Shown here one piece after another: positions 24,427 through 32,631 of a stretch of DNA of 64,000 nucleotides. The position numbers and the translations under genes were made by a program. This stretch comes from Bradyrhizobium sp. 164 (GTDB lineage: Bacteria > Pseudomonadota > Alphaproteobacteria > Rhizobiales > Xanthobacteraceae): NCBI RefSeq assembly GCF_023073715.1, contig NZ_JADPKA010000097.1:124001-188000 (forward strand). The letters are read 5' to 3'. Every line of letters starts with the position of its first letter. Within the stretch, counting starts at the first letter, position 1. The notes beneath the pieces are model-generated. The model was not told the DNA's origin. It saw only the letters and a program-made list of their open reading frames with translations, and made no database searches.

Positions 24427-26046
24427 TCAGAAGTCCATCGCGGGAGCGCTTGCCGCTTCCGTCTTCTTCGGCTTGTCGGCCACCAGCGCTTCGGTCGTGA
24501 TGAGCAGCGAAGCAACCGAGGCCGCGTCCTGCAAGGCCGTGCGCACCACCTTGGCAGGATCGATCACGCCGGCCTGCACCATGTCCTGGTACTCGCCGCT
24601 CGCCGCGTTGAAGCCCCAAGTGTAGGTCTGGTTCTCGAGGAGCTTGCCGACGACGACGGAGCCGTCCTCGCCTGCATTCTGCACGATCTGTCGAGCCGGC
24701 ACCTGGATTGCGCGGCGCACGATGTCCACGCCGGCCTTCTGGTCGGCATTGGCGGTCTTGACGCCCTCGAGCGCCTTGAGGGAGCGCAGCAGTGCCACGC
24801 CGCCGCCAGGCAGGATGCCCTCCTCGACCGCAGCCCGGGTCGCATGCAGCGCGTCGTCGACGCGGTCCTTGCGTTCCTTCACCTCGACCTCGGTCGCGCC
24901 GCCGACCCGGATCACCGCGACGCCACCGGCGAGCTTGGCCAGCCGCTCCTGGAGCTTCTCGCGGTCGTAATCCGAGGTGGTTTCCTCGATCTGGGTTCTG
25001 ATCTGCTGGCTTCTCGCCTCGATGTCCTTCTTGGCGCCGGCCCCGTCGACGATCGTGGTGTTCTCCTTGTCAATGACGACCTTCTTGGCGCGGCCCAGCA
25101 TCTTCACCGAGACGTTCTCGAGCTTGATGCCGAGATCTTCGGAGATCACGGTGCCGCCGGTGAGGATCGCGATGTCCTCCAGCATTGCCTTGCGGCGGTC
25201 GCCGAAGCCCGGCGCCTTGACGGCGGCAACCTTCAGGCCGCCACGCAGACGGTTGACGACCAATGTCGCCAGCGCCTCGCCCTCGACCTCCTCTGCGATG
25301 ATCAGCAGCGGCTTGCCCGATTGCACGACCTGTTCGAGCAGCGGCAGCATCGTCTGCAGGCCCGACAGCTTCTTCTCGTGGATCAGCACATAGGGGTCTT
25401 CGAGCTCGACCCGCATCTTCTCCGGATTGGTGACAAAGTAGGGGGAGACGTAGCCGCGATCGAACTGCGTGCCCTCGACCACCTCGAGCTCGGTGTGGAG
25501 GCTCTTGGCTTCTTCGACCGTGATCACGCCCTCATTGCCGACCTTCTGCATGGCCTCGGCCAGGAAGCGCCCGATCTCGGTATCGCCATTGGCGGAAATG
25601 GTGCCGACCTGGGCAATCTCGTCGTTCGAGGTAACCTTCTTGGCGTGCGATTTGAGGTCGGTCACGATGGCGTCCACGGCAAGGTCGATGCCGCGCTTGA
25701 GATCCATCGGGTTCATCCCGGCGGCGACTGCCTTGGCACCCTCCTTGACGATGGCCTGCGCCAGCACGGTCGCCGTCGTGGTGCCGTCTCCGGCAAGATC
25801 ATTGGTCTTTGACGCGACCTCGCGCACCATCTGTGCGCCCATATTCTCGAACTTGTCCTCCAGTTCGATCTCTTTGGCGACGGTGACGCCATCCTTGGTG
25901 ATGCGCGGCGCGCCGAACGATTTTTCGATGACGACGTTGCGTCCCTTTGGACCGAGCGTGACCTTCACCGCATTCGCCAGTGTGTCGACGCCCCGCAGCA
26001 TGCGCTCGCGGGCCTCGGTCGCGAACTTCACGTCCTTGGCAGCCAT
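24427..26046 (-). CDS. groEL: GroEL chaperonin (60 kDa)
   Basis: 539 residues, normal length. Starts AAKDVKFATEARERMLRGVD, with ATP-site motifs VTLGPKGRNV and AGDGTTTATVLAQAI and the apical-domain region ALATLVVNRLRGGLKVAAVKAPGFGDRR. The C-terminus ends KKTEAASAPAMDF, without the usual GGM repeats, which suggests a specialised extra copy as often found in Bradyrhizobium. It folds proteins in the cytosol with GroES. A strong AAGGAG site precedes the ATG, and groES lies 36 bases upstream. Confidence 0.97.
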   Translation of the reverse strand: MAAKDVKFATEARERMLRGVDTLANAVKVTLGPKGRNVVIEKSFGAPRITKDGVTVAKEIELEDKFENMGAQMVREVASKTNDLAGDGTTTATVLAQAIVKEGAKAVAAGMNPMDLKRGIDLAVDAIVTDLKSHAKKVTSNDEIAQVGTISANGDTEIGRFLAEAMQKVGNEGVITVEEAKSLHTELEVVEGTQFDRGYVSPYFVTNPEKMRVELEDPYVLIHEKKLSGLQTMLPLLEQVVQSGKPLLIIAEEVEGEALATLVVNRLRGGLKVAAVKAPGFGDRRKAMLEDIAILTGGTVISEDLGIKLENVSVKMLGRAKKVVIDKENTTIVDGAGAKKDIEARSQQIRTQIEETTSDYDREKLQERLAKLAGGVAVIRVGGATEVEVKERKDRVDDALHATRAAVEEGILPGGGVALLRSLKALEGVKTANADQKAGVDIVRRAIQVPARQIVQNAGEDGSVVVGKLLENQTYTWGFNAASGEYQDMVQAGVIDPAKVVRTALQDAASVASLLITTEALVADKPKKTEAASAPAMDF

Positions 26047-26082
26047 TTTTGCAAACTCCTTTCCGTTCGATGACTGTCAGTG

Positions 26083-26397
26083 TTACGCCGCCTTCTTCAG
26101 CGTGCCGGCCTGCTCGACCACGCCGAGAAGATCGCTTTCCTTCATGATCAAGAGCTCCTCGCCGTCGATCTTGACCTCGGTGCCCGACCACTTGCCGAAC
26201 AGCACCCGGTCACCGACCTTGACGTCGAGCGGCACGAGCTGGCCTTGCTCGTTACGCGCCCCCGGCCCAGCGGCGATGATCTCGCCCTGCTGCGGCTTCT
26301 CCTTGGCGGTGTCGGGAATGATGATGCCGCCGGCGGTCTTCTCCTCGGCATCGATTCGGCGCACGAGCACACGGTCGTGCAACGGGCGGAAATGCAT
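26083..26397 (-). CDS. groES: GroES co-chaperonin (10 kDa)
   Basis: 104 residues: FRPLHDRVLVRRIDAEEKTA, then GGIIIPDTAKEKPQQGEI (mobile loop), and VLFGKWSGTEVKIDGEELLI. The ATG at 26397 was chosen because the AAGGAGG site lies six bases before it; the ATG at 26403 touches that site. It forms the lid of GroEL. Transcribed first in groES-groEL, with a candidate RpoH-type promoter about 70 bases upstream and no CIRCE inverted repeat. Confidence 0.96.
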   Translation of the reverse strand: MHFRPLHDRVLVRRIDAEEKTAGGIIIPDTAKEKPQQGEIIAAGPGARNEQGQLVPLDVKVGDRVLFGKWSGTEVKIDGEELLIMKESDLLGVVEQAGTLKKAA

Positions 26398-26468
26398 GCA
26401 CATCCTCCTTGCTAGGTTCAGCGATGTCCAAAATCCGGGTCCGGAACCGGCCCCCGGGCGGCAAACGA

Positions 26469-26496
26469 CCTAGGAACAAGTCGATCTTTGTTCAAG
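26469..26496 (-). promoter_or_regulatory. Candidate RpoH-type promoter of groESL
   Basis: On the minus strand CTTGAA (26496-26491) is followed after 16 bases by CCTAGG (26474-26469). This agrees well with the heat-shock sigma pattern (CTTGAA, 15-17 bases, CCTATnT-like). The CIRCE motif TTAGCACTC/GAGTGCTAA is absent, so control by HrcA is unlikely here. Confidence 0.5.
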
Positions 26497-26640
26497 GGGG
26501 CTGCGCGAAAATTTTCCCCTCACACGCCGGCCCCTGCTCGCGCGGTGCGACTTGCAGGGACTGGCGATCCCAGCAAGGCTGGCGGTGGACATGATGCCCC
26601 TGCGCGAACAATTTCGACCGGCGGAGAAGTTTGCTTTAAT

Positions 26641-27561
26641 ATGAACTCCGTGCCCCAGCCAGTGCCCCCATCCATGCCGCAGCCATTCGATCGCTCCAAG
26701 GAAGATCTCGGCAACGCGATCCATTTCGAGCACGTCAACATCCAGGTCCCCGATCAGCGCCTCGCCACCCTGTTCTACGTGGCAGGACTCGGGCTGACCC
26801 GCGATCCCTATCTGATGGTGTCCGACACCAATATGTGGATCAACGCCGGACGGAGCCAGTTTCATTTGCCGAGCGGCAGGCCGCAGGTGCTGCGCGGCCA
26901 TGTCGGGCTGGTCATCGCCGGCCGCGAGGCACTGCTCGCGCGGCTGGCTTCGGTCGCCAAAAAGCTCGATGGCACCGCGTTCACCTTCGCCGAGCGCAAC
27001 GACCATGTCGAGGCGGTTTGTCCATGGGGCAACCGCTTGCGCTGCTACGAGCCCGACGCCGCGCGCTTCGGGCGCATCGCGCTCGGGATTCCCTATGTCG
27101 AGTTCAACGTGCCGGCGGGATCGGCAACCGGCATCTGCGCGTTCTATCCTGAAGTCATGGGCATGCCCGCCGACTTGCGAAACGGCGGCGGCAAGGTGGC
27201 CGCGGTGAAGACGGGCCGCGACCAGCACCTGTTGTTCCGCGAGACCGATCGGCCGCAGCCGGACTATGACGGCCACCATGTGCAGATCTACATCACCGAC
27301 TTCTCCGGCCCCTATCGCAAGCTCCTGGCGCGCGACCTGATTTCCCGCGAGGACAATCAATACCAGTACCGGTTTTGCGACATCGTCGACCTCGATAGCG
27401 GCAAGCACCTCTTCACTGTCGAGCACGAGGTGCGCAGCGCGACCCACCCGATGTTCATGCGGCCGATGGTCAATCGCAACCCGGCGCTGACCAACCGGAA
27501 CTATGCGTACGGGCATGACGAGGCGGCCTGGGCGATGGGGCCGGATCAGTATGAGGGATAG
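26641..27561 (+). CDS. VOC (glyoxalase-like) family protein
   Basis: 306 residues from the ATG at 26641; longer readings upstream look non-coding. Two VOC modules: HFEHVNIQVPDQRLATLFYV near residue 30 and GIPYVEFNVPAGSATGICAF near 160, with HHVQIYITDF carrying a typical His ligand. Domain pairing like this occurs in ring-cleaving dioxygenase-like and glyoxalase-like enzymes; no specific reaction can be given. It lies divergently from groES. Confidence 0.8.
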   Translation: MNSVPQPVPPSMPQPFDRSKEDLGNAIHFEHVNIQVPDQRLATLFYVAGLGLTRDPYLMVSDTNMWINAGRSQFHLPSGRPQVLRGHVGLVIAGREALLARLASVAKKLDGTAFTFAERNDHVEAVCPWGNRLRCYEPDAARFGRIALGIPYVEFNVPAGSATGICAFYPEVMGMPADLRNGGGKVAAVKTGRDQHLLFRETDRPQPDYDGHHVQIYITDFSGPYRKLLARDLISREDNQYQYRFCDIVDLDSGKHLFTVEHEVRSATHPMFMRPMVNRNPALTNRNYAYGHDEAAWAMGPDQYEG

Positions 27562-27747
27562 GCTAAGCCTGCCGCATCATTGCCCACGGCGTAGAGCCTG
27601 CGCAGCGGCGTACCGTTGCGCGCAAGGACACAATCACGCCGCTGCGCGCGCCTATCGCCAACTCTCCTGAAGGAGACACTACGCGCGCGTCATCGCTATC
27701 CATCCTGGTGTCAGGCCCGTCGGGTTGCGAACGCCCGCTCGACCGCA

Positions 27748-28404
27748 TCAGTTGAAATCCGCGATACGCGCATCGAGGGCGAAAATGCCTTGGTAAATTT
27801 CCGGATCCCCAAGGCGGCCACCGACATCAGGCGCCAGTTCGGCGGCCTTGTGCCAAGCGGCTTGGAGCGCCGTCTCGTCGAGAGCCTCGACCATCAGCAG
27901 GCCGGCAAACAGGCCTTCGCTCGTCCGCATGCCTTTTTCGACCGTCGGAACTGACGTGCGATCCTGATCCGTCGCACCGATCTGAACGGCGACCACGCCG
28001 TCGCAACCGGCAATGGCATTGGCAAACCCTGCCGGATCGTCCAGAGGCCGGTCGATCCGCAGCACTATCGCGGTGGCGCCCTCGCCGCGCCCGGCGCGAA
28101 CTGTCACATTGCCCCCGCCGCGAACGAAATTGCCCAGCCGGGGCATGATGCGCTGCGACCAGAGCGTCGGTGAATTGAGGCGCGCCAGATAGGCCGGGCC
28201 GTCCAGGACGTCAGGCGTTTCGAGCTCGTACAAGATGAAGAAGCGGTTCATATCGGCGCGCAACGCGCGGAAGACACGGCAGGCGAGAAAGCCCCGCGTC
28301 GTCACACGTTCCATCGTGTGCTCGCGGGTGAGCCAATGCCGATAGTCTGTCAGGTCCTCAGACGCGATATCGCTCCAGATTGCCAGAAATCCCGCACCGC
28401 GCAT
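27748..28404 (-). CDS. EthD/DUF4286-like hypothetical protein
   Basis: 218 residues. The first half has FLAIWSDIASEDLTDYRHWL followed by TREHTMERVTTRGFLACRVF, the pattern of the dimeric ferredoxin-like EthD group (W...W..EH...R...GF...R). The second half repeats a similar fold more weakly. These proteins often accompany catabolic enzymes without a proven role. It starts 15 bases after the AroQ-like gene and is the last gene of the TRAP operon. Confidence 0.65.
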   Translation of the reverse strand: MRGAGFLAIWSDIASEDLTDYRHWLTREHTMERVTTRGFLACRVFRALRADMNRFFILYELETPDVLDGPAYLARLNSPTLWSQRIMPRLGNFVRGGGNVTVRAGRGEGATAIVLRIDRPLDDPAGFANAIAGCDGVVAVQIGATDQDRTSVPTVEKGMRTSEGLFAGLLMVEALDETALQAAWHKAAELAPDVGGRLGDPEIYQGIFALDARIADFN

Positions 28405-28419
28405 CCGCTCCTCCCTGCT

Positions 28420-28914
28420 CTACGCCTTGCTCCTCGGCTTCAAGCCGTGCAATGCAGCCGGAACGCCATCGGGCAATCGTCCGAGCCGCTGAACGGCCGC
28501 CAGAATGGCGGCGATATAGCCGTAAGGACCAAGCCCGCAGATCACGGCCGTCGAGGCGCTGGACGTGATCGAATGCCGGTGCAGCTCATCGCGGGCGTGA
28601 ATGTTGGAGATGTGCACTTCGATCGTGGGGCCATCGAAGATCTTCAAGGCATCGATCAAAGCAATCGAAGTGAACGAGAACGCCGCCGGGTTCATGATGA
28701 TCGCATCCGCGTTGCCACGAGCCGATTGGATCAGGCCGACGAGCTCACCTTCGATATTCGATTGATGAAACGACAGCGAGACGTCAAGAAGCTTGGCGAG
28801 TTCCAGGCAGCTTGCCTCTATTTCGCCAAGGGTCGTTGAGCCATAGATGTGTGGCTCCCTGATGCCGAGGAAATTGAGATTGGGGCCGTTCAGGATCATG
28901 ATCCGCGTGGCCAT
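28420..28914 (-). CDS. aroQ: Type II 3-dehydroquinate dehydratase homologue with altered substrate site
   Basis: 164 residues. MILNGPNLNFLGIREPHIYG, QSNIEGELV and IEVHISNIHARDE define the family. In the numbering of the M. tuberculosis enzyme, Asn12, Arg19, Tyr24, Asn75, Asp88, Glu99, His101 and Arg108 are present. However Gly77 is Ala, His81 is Phe and Arg112 is His; 81 and 112 help bind the substrate. It sits between TRAP permease and an EthD-like gene, not with shikimate genes. It may act in catabolism, on dehydroquinate or a related hydroxy acid. The symbol is by homology only. Confidence 0.82.
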   Translation of the reverse strand: MATRIMILNGPNLNFLGIREPHIYGSTTLGEIEASCLELAKLLDVSLSFHQSNIEGELVGLIQSARGNADAIIMNPAAFSFTSIALIDALKIFDGPTIEVHISNIHARDELHRHSITSSASTAVICGLGPYGYIAAILAAVQRLGRLPDGVPAALHGLKPRSKA

Positions 28915-28941
28915 GGGGCCGCTCCTTTCGACAGGACGTGA

Positions 28942-30222
28942 CTAGCCACCGAACCATTTTGCCGGCTCCGTGACCAATTGGGGGAAAAGCACCATCAGAA
29001 GCAACACGGCGAGTTGCGCGATCAGGAAGGGCCAGACGCCCTTGATGACGTCCTCCATGCTGATCCGCGAGACGCCGCAGACGACGTTCAGCACGACGCC
29101 CACTGGCGGCGTTATCAGGCCGATCGCATTGTTGATGATGAACAGCACGCCAAAATAGACTGGATCGATCCCGGCCTGCTTGACGATGGGCATGAGGATC
29201 GGCGTCAGGATCAGGATAGTCGGCGCCATATCGAGCGCGGTGCCGACGATGACGACGAGGATCATGATCGCGAGCATCAAGAGCGTCGGGCTGCCCATGA
29301 ACGGGCGCACGAGATCGACGACCTGGGTCGCGATCTCGGCTACCGTGATGAGCCAGGACGAGACCAGCGCTGCGGCGACCAGAAACATCACGATGCTTGT
29401 GCTGAGCGCCGCCGAGACCATCACCTCGTAGAGTTGCGAGAGCTTCAGCTCCCGGTAGATGCAGGTGGCGACGAACAACGCATAGACGGCCACCACGACT
29501 GCCGCTTCGGTCGGCGTGAAGATGCCGAAACGCAGACCGACGACGATGATGACCGGCAGCATCAGCGCCCAAAATCCGTCGGTCACCGCTTTCGCTATCT
29601 CACGCAAGGACTTGCGGGGCGGGCTTTCGATGTTCTCGTCACGGGCGACCCACCACCACGCAACACAAAGGCCGAGGCCGAGCAGCAGCCCGGGCACGAT
29701 GCCGGCGAGAAACAGCTTCGAGATCGAGACGCCGCCGGCGACACCGAACAAGACGAAGCCGATGCTCGGTGGGATGACAGGTGCGATGATCCCTCCCGCC
29801 GCGACCAGCCCGGCCGCGTACATCTTCTTGTGGCCTGCCGCGACCATCATTGGGACCAGCAGGGCGGCCAGCGCCGCAGCATCCGCCGCCGCCGATCCGG
29901 ACAGCGAGGCGAGCGCGCAGGATGCCAGGATCGCGACATAGCCGAGCCCGCCCCGCACGTGGCCGACGACCGCGAACGCGATGTCCACGATTCGCCTGGC
30001 AAGCCCGCCCTTGTTCATGATTTCGCCGGCAAGCATGAAGAACGGTACCGCCATCAGCGGGAAACTGTCAGCGCCGTTGATGATGTTCTGCGCGACGATC
30101 TGGGAGTCGAATATGTCGAGGAAGTGCATCAAGGCGATGCCGCAGACGATCAGGGCAAACGCGATCGGCATGCCCAGCGCCATGGCGCCGAGGAGCGAGA
30201 CTGTGAAGACGACAATCGTCAT
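28942..30222 (-). CDS. dctM: TRAP transporter large permease, DctM type
   Basis: 426 residues with about 12 membrane helices. Family signatures include AVPFFMLAGEIMNKGGLARRIV, GSAAADAAALAALLVPMM, PPSIGFVLFGVAGGVSISKLF and GLITPPVGVVLNVVCGV. It is the ion-coupled transport subunit in the inner membrane. Linked to dctQ (35 bases) and the receptor gene upstream, and to the AroQ-like gene (28 bases) downstream. Confidence 0.96.
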   Translation of the reverse strand: MTIVVFTVSLLGAMALGMPIAFALIVCGIALMHFLDIFDSQIVAQNIINGADSFPLMAVPFFMLAGEIMNKGGLARRIVDIAFAVVGHVRGGLGYVAILASCALASLSGSAAADAAALAALLVPMMVAAGHKKMYAAGLVAAGGIIAPVIPPSIGFVLFGVAGGVSISKLFLAGIVPGLLLGLGLCVAWWWVARDENIESPPRKSLREIAKAVTDGFWALMLPVIIVVGLRFGIFTPTEAAVVVAVYALFVATCIYRELKLSQLYEVMVSAALSTSIVMFLVAAALVSSWLITVAEIATQVVDLVRPFMGSPTLLMLAIMILVVIVGTALDMAPTILILTPILMPIVKQAGIDPVYFGVLFIINNAIGLITPPVGVVLNVVCGVSRISMEDVIKGVWPFLIAQLAVLLLMVLFPQLVTEPAKWFGG

Positions 30223-30256
30223 GGTGCAATCCGGCCGAGAACAGGGCTTGCGGAGC

Positions 30257-30772
30257 TCAGCTGTGCCCGTCGCTTTCCTTCACAGCAATAAGGTCCTCGC
30301 CGCTCGCCGCGCCGATGACGACCTGGAAGAGGTCGTAAGCGAGGATGGCGGCCGCCGAGACGCCGAAGACGAGCCCGGATGAGTAGAAGAAAAGCCCGAC
30401 CGAGATACCCGACGCCGGCGCGGTGTCGCCGAAGGTCAGAACGGCTTGCTTCCAGCTTCCGAGCGTCAGCAGCCAATCGGCATAGAGCATCAGGAGGTAG
30501 CTGACCACGAAGCAGAGCATCCTGCCTCGCGGCGGCAGCGCACGCACGAGCGTATCGACGCCGAGATGTGCGTGCTGGCGCAGTGCAACGATGGCCCCGA
30601 GAAAGGTCAGCCAGACCAGGAGCCAGCGCGACAGCTCCTCGGATACCGCGATACCCGAATTGAAGATGTAGCGCAGCACCACGTTGCTGAACACGAGCAC
30701 CACCATCGCAGCAAGGCAAACGGCGACCGCCGCCTTCAACACGTCGCAATAAGCGTTGAGGATCTTTGCCAT
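30257..30772 (-). CDS. dctQ: TRAP transporter small permease, DctQ type
   Basis: 171 residues, four membrane helices: LKAAVAVCLAAMVVLVFSNV, the region around LSRWLLVWLTFLGAIVALR, FVVSYLLMLYADWLLT and the last near YSSGLVFGVSAAAIL. The WLxFLGAIVALRxxAHLGVD motif is diagnostic. It joins the receptor to the large permease. Confidence 0.94.
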   Translation of the reverse strand: MAKILNAYCDVLKAAVAVCLAAMVVLVFSNVVLRYIFNSGIAVSEELSRWLLVWLTFLGAIVALRQHAHLGVDTLVRALPPRGRMLCFVVSYLLMLYADWLLTLGSWKQAVLTFGDTAPASGISVGLFFYSSGLVFGVSAAAILAYDLFQVVIGAASGEDLIAVKESDGHS

Positions 30773-30792
30773 TCGCCTTATCTACCGTCCCG

Positions 30793-31815
30793 TCACTTGA
30801 TGGTGCTGCGAATGCGCGCGAGCTCGGCGTTGAAGAGCTTCACCTTGTCGGGATCGTATTCGCTGGAGAACTTCTCGATGACGGGCTTCACCGCCTCCTG
30901 CATCCGCGCATATTCCGCCGGCGCGATCTCGTTGAACTGCATGCCCTTGGCCTTCAGCTCGCCGAGCGCCCGATCGGCGGCGAGTTTGGTCTGCTCGCGC
31001 TGATACTGGACCGTCTCCGCGTAGGTGTCGCGGAACATCTTCTGCTCCTCGGGCGACAGCTTGTCCCAGAACTTCTTGCTCACGATGATGATGTTCTGGG
31101 TGAAGGTGTGGTTGGTCGCCGAGACGTATTTCTGCACCTCGTAGAATTTGTTGGACAGGATGACGCTGTAGGGATTTTCCTGGCCGTCGACCGTCTTGTT
31201 CTCGAGGGCGGTGTAGAGCTCGCCGAACGCCATCGGCACCGGGTTGGCCTTGAAGGCCTTGAAGGTCTCCAAATAGACCGGGTTCGGAATCACACGCAGC
31301 TTCAGGCCGGCGAGATCTTCGAGCTTCGCCACCGGCCCTCTGCTGTTGGTGACGTTGCGGAAGCCCAGGCCCCAATAGCCGAGCGCGATCAGGTCCTTCC
31401 CTGGCAGGAGGTCCATCATCGTCTTGCCGAACGGTCCATCGGCAAGCGCGGTCGCCTGGTCGAAGTTGGCGACGCTGAAGGGGAAATCGAACAGGCCAAG
31501 ATCCTTGACGACGCTGGCGAGCGAGGTGGTCGACGCCGAGAAGATTTCCTGGGTGCCGCCCCGGACCGCCGATTGCTGCTGCAATTCGTTTCCGAGTTGG
31601 GACGCGGCAAATTCGCGGATCTTCAGCTTGCCCCCGCTCTTGGCGGCCAGGACCTCGGCAAATTTCTGCACGCTGAGGCTGACGGGGTGGTCGGTGTTGT
31701 TGAGGTGCCCCCAGCGGATCGTCCGCTCCTGCACCTGCGCAGCCGCAGGTAGCACGGCGAGAACTGCCCCCACCGCGATGACGGCCCAGCCCAGCATTTT
31801 CCTCTGCATGCCCAC
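30793..31815 (-). CDS. dctP: TRAP transporter substrate receptor, DctP type
   Basis: 340 residues. The signal peptide ends LPAAAQ. The receptor domain has TIRWGHLNNTDHPVSLSVQK, a ligand-site Arg near LKLRVIPNPVYLETFKAFKA and the MAFGELYTALENKTVDGQEN signature. Known relatives bind C4-dicarboxylates, sugar acids or aromatic acids through that Arg. The first gene of the five-gene operon, divergent from the GntR regulator. Confidence 0.95.
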   Translation of the reverse strand: MGMQRKMLGWAVIAVGAVLAVLPAAAQVQERTIRWGHLNNTDHPVSLSVQKFAEVLAAKSGGKLKIREFAASQLGNELQQQSAVRGGTQEIFSASTTSLASVVKDLGLFDFPFSVANFDQATALADGPFGKTMMDLLPGKDLIALGYWGLGFRNVTNSRGPVAKLEDLAGLKLRVIPNPVYLETFKAFKANPVPMAFGELYTALENKTVDGQENPYSVILSNKFYEVQKYVSATNHTFTQNIIIVSKKFWDKLSPEEQKMFRDTYAETVQYQREQTKLAADRALGELKAKGMQFNEIAPAEYARMQEAVKPVIEKFSSEYDPDKVKLFNAELARIRSTIK

Positions 31816-31903
31816 CTCCCTCGATCACGCCGCGGTCTGAGGCCGCGCCTTTTGGCGAGCATAAACATAGGGTATTATCGGAGTCAAAGGAGGAAATCGT
31901 TTT

Positions 31904-31930
31904 CATCATATGAATTTTAGATTATCATAT
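31904..31930. promoter_or_regulatory. Possible operator in the TRAP/GntR divergent region
   Basis: Two ATCATAT half sites lie at 31905-31911 and 31924-31930, 19 bases apart; the first is inside the palindrome TCATATGA (31906-31913). The region is strikingly AT-rich for this genome and lies between the divergent dctP and gntR starts, so it is the likely binding place for the encoded GntR protein. The exact site is not proven. Confidence 0.4.
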
Positions 31931-31951
31931 ACTACGACGGGAGACCAGACG

Positions 31952-32620
31952 ATGCCCTTGATTGACAAAGAGGAATCGGCGATCGGCGAGGACTGCTATC
32001 GCAGAATCCGAGCTGACATCGTTTTCGGACGGCTCAAGCCAGCCCATCGGCTCAGGCTCGAAGCGTTGCGCGAGAGCTATGGCGTGAGCGTCAGCACGCT
32101 GCGCGAGATCCTGAGCCGGCTGGCGGCGGAAGGCTTCGTGGCCGCAGAAGGCAAGCGCGGCTTCGAAGTTGCCGGGGTGTCCGCCGATAATCTGCGCGAG
32201 CTCGCCGGCTTGCGGCTGCTGCTGGAGTCGCACGCCATGGCGGTCTCTTTCGCCAGCGCCGACGTCGAATGGGAGGGGCGCGTCGTCTCGGCCCATCACA
32301 AGCTCGCCTCGACGGAGCGGCTGATGGACTCGGGGATCGGCGAGCCGGAGCAATGGAAGCGCTATGATGGCGAGTTTCACCAGGCGCTGATCTCGAATTG
32401 CGGGTCGCGCCTGCTGATGGAAACGCATAGCCTCGTCTTCGACAAATACTTCCGCTACCAGATGGTGGCTTTCCGCTATCGTGGCGCCGAGCCGGCCGAG
32501 CAGCACAGGGCACTGCTCGAATGCGCGCTGAGGCGCGACGCCGAGACGGCGCAGAAGGTGCTCTGCGCGCATGTCAACAACTGCGTTGCCGATGCGCTCG
32601 CCAACAGCTCGCTGCGCTGA
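31952..32620 (+). CDS. GntR-family transcriptional regulator (FadR/FCD type)
   Basis: 222 residues from the ATG at 31952 (GGGAGA upstream). Winged helix at 10-75: YRRIRADIVFGRLKPAHRLR then LREILSRLAAEGFVAAEGKRGF. The C-terminal all-helical FCD domain has the metal/ligand residues in LRLLLESHAMAVS, DGEFHQALISNCGS and EQHRALLECALRRD. Such regulators sense a small acid and usually repress their neighbours. It controls, by inference, the divergent TRAP operon and the following lactonase. Confidence 0.93.
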   Translation: MPLIDKEESAIGEDCYRRIRADIVFGRLKPAHRLRLEALRESYGVSVSTLREILSRLAAEGFVAAEGKRGFEVAGVSADNLRELAGLRLLLESHAMAVSFASADVEWEGRVVSAHHKLASTERLMDSGIGEPEQWKRYDGEFHQALISNCGSRLLMETHSLVFDKYFRYQMVAFRYRGAEPAEQHRALLECALRRDAETAQKVLCAHVNNCVADALANSSLR

Positions 32621-32631
32621 AGGAGTGCGCG

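Noticed and set aside
24331..25812. 493-codon plus-strand frame
   Set aside because: Antisense to groEL, whose protein signature is unmistakable.
26398..26640. CIRCE element in front of groES
   Set aside because: No TTAGCACTC/GAGTGCTAA inverted repeat is present; an RpoH-type promoter fits better.
30782..31909. 375-codon minus-strand frame
   Set aside because: Out-of-frame shadow of dctP in the same strand.
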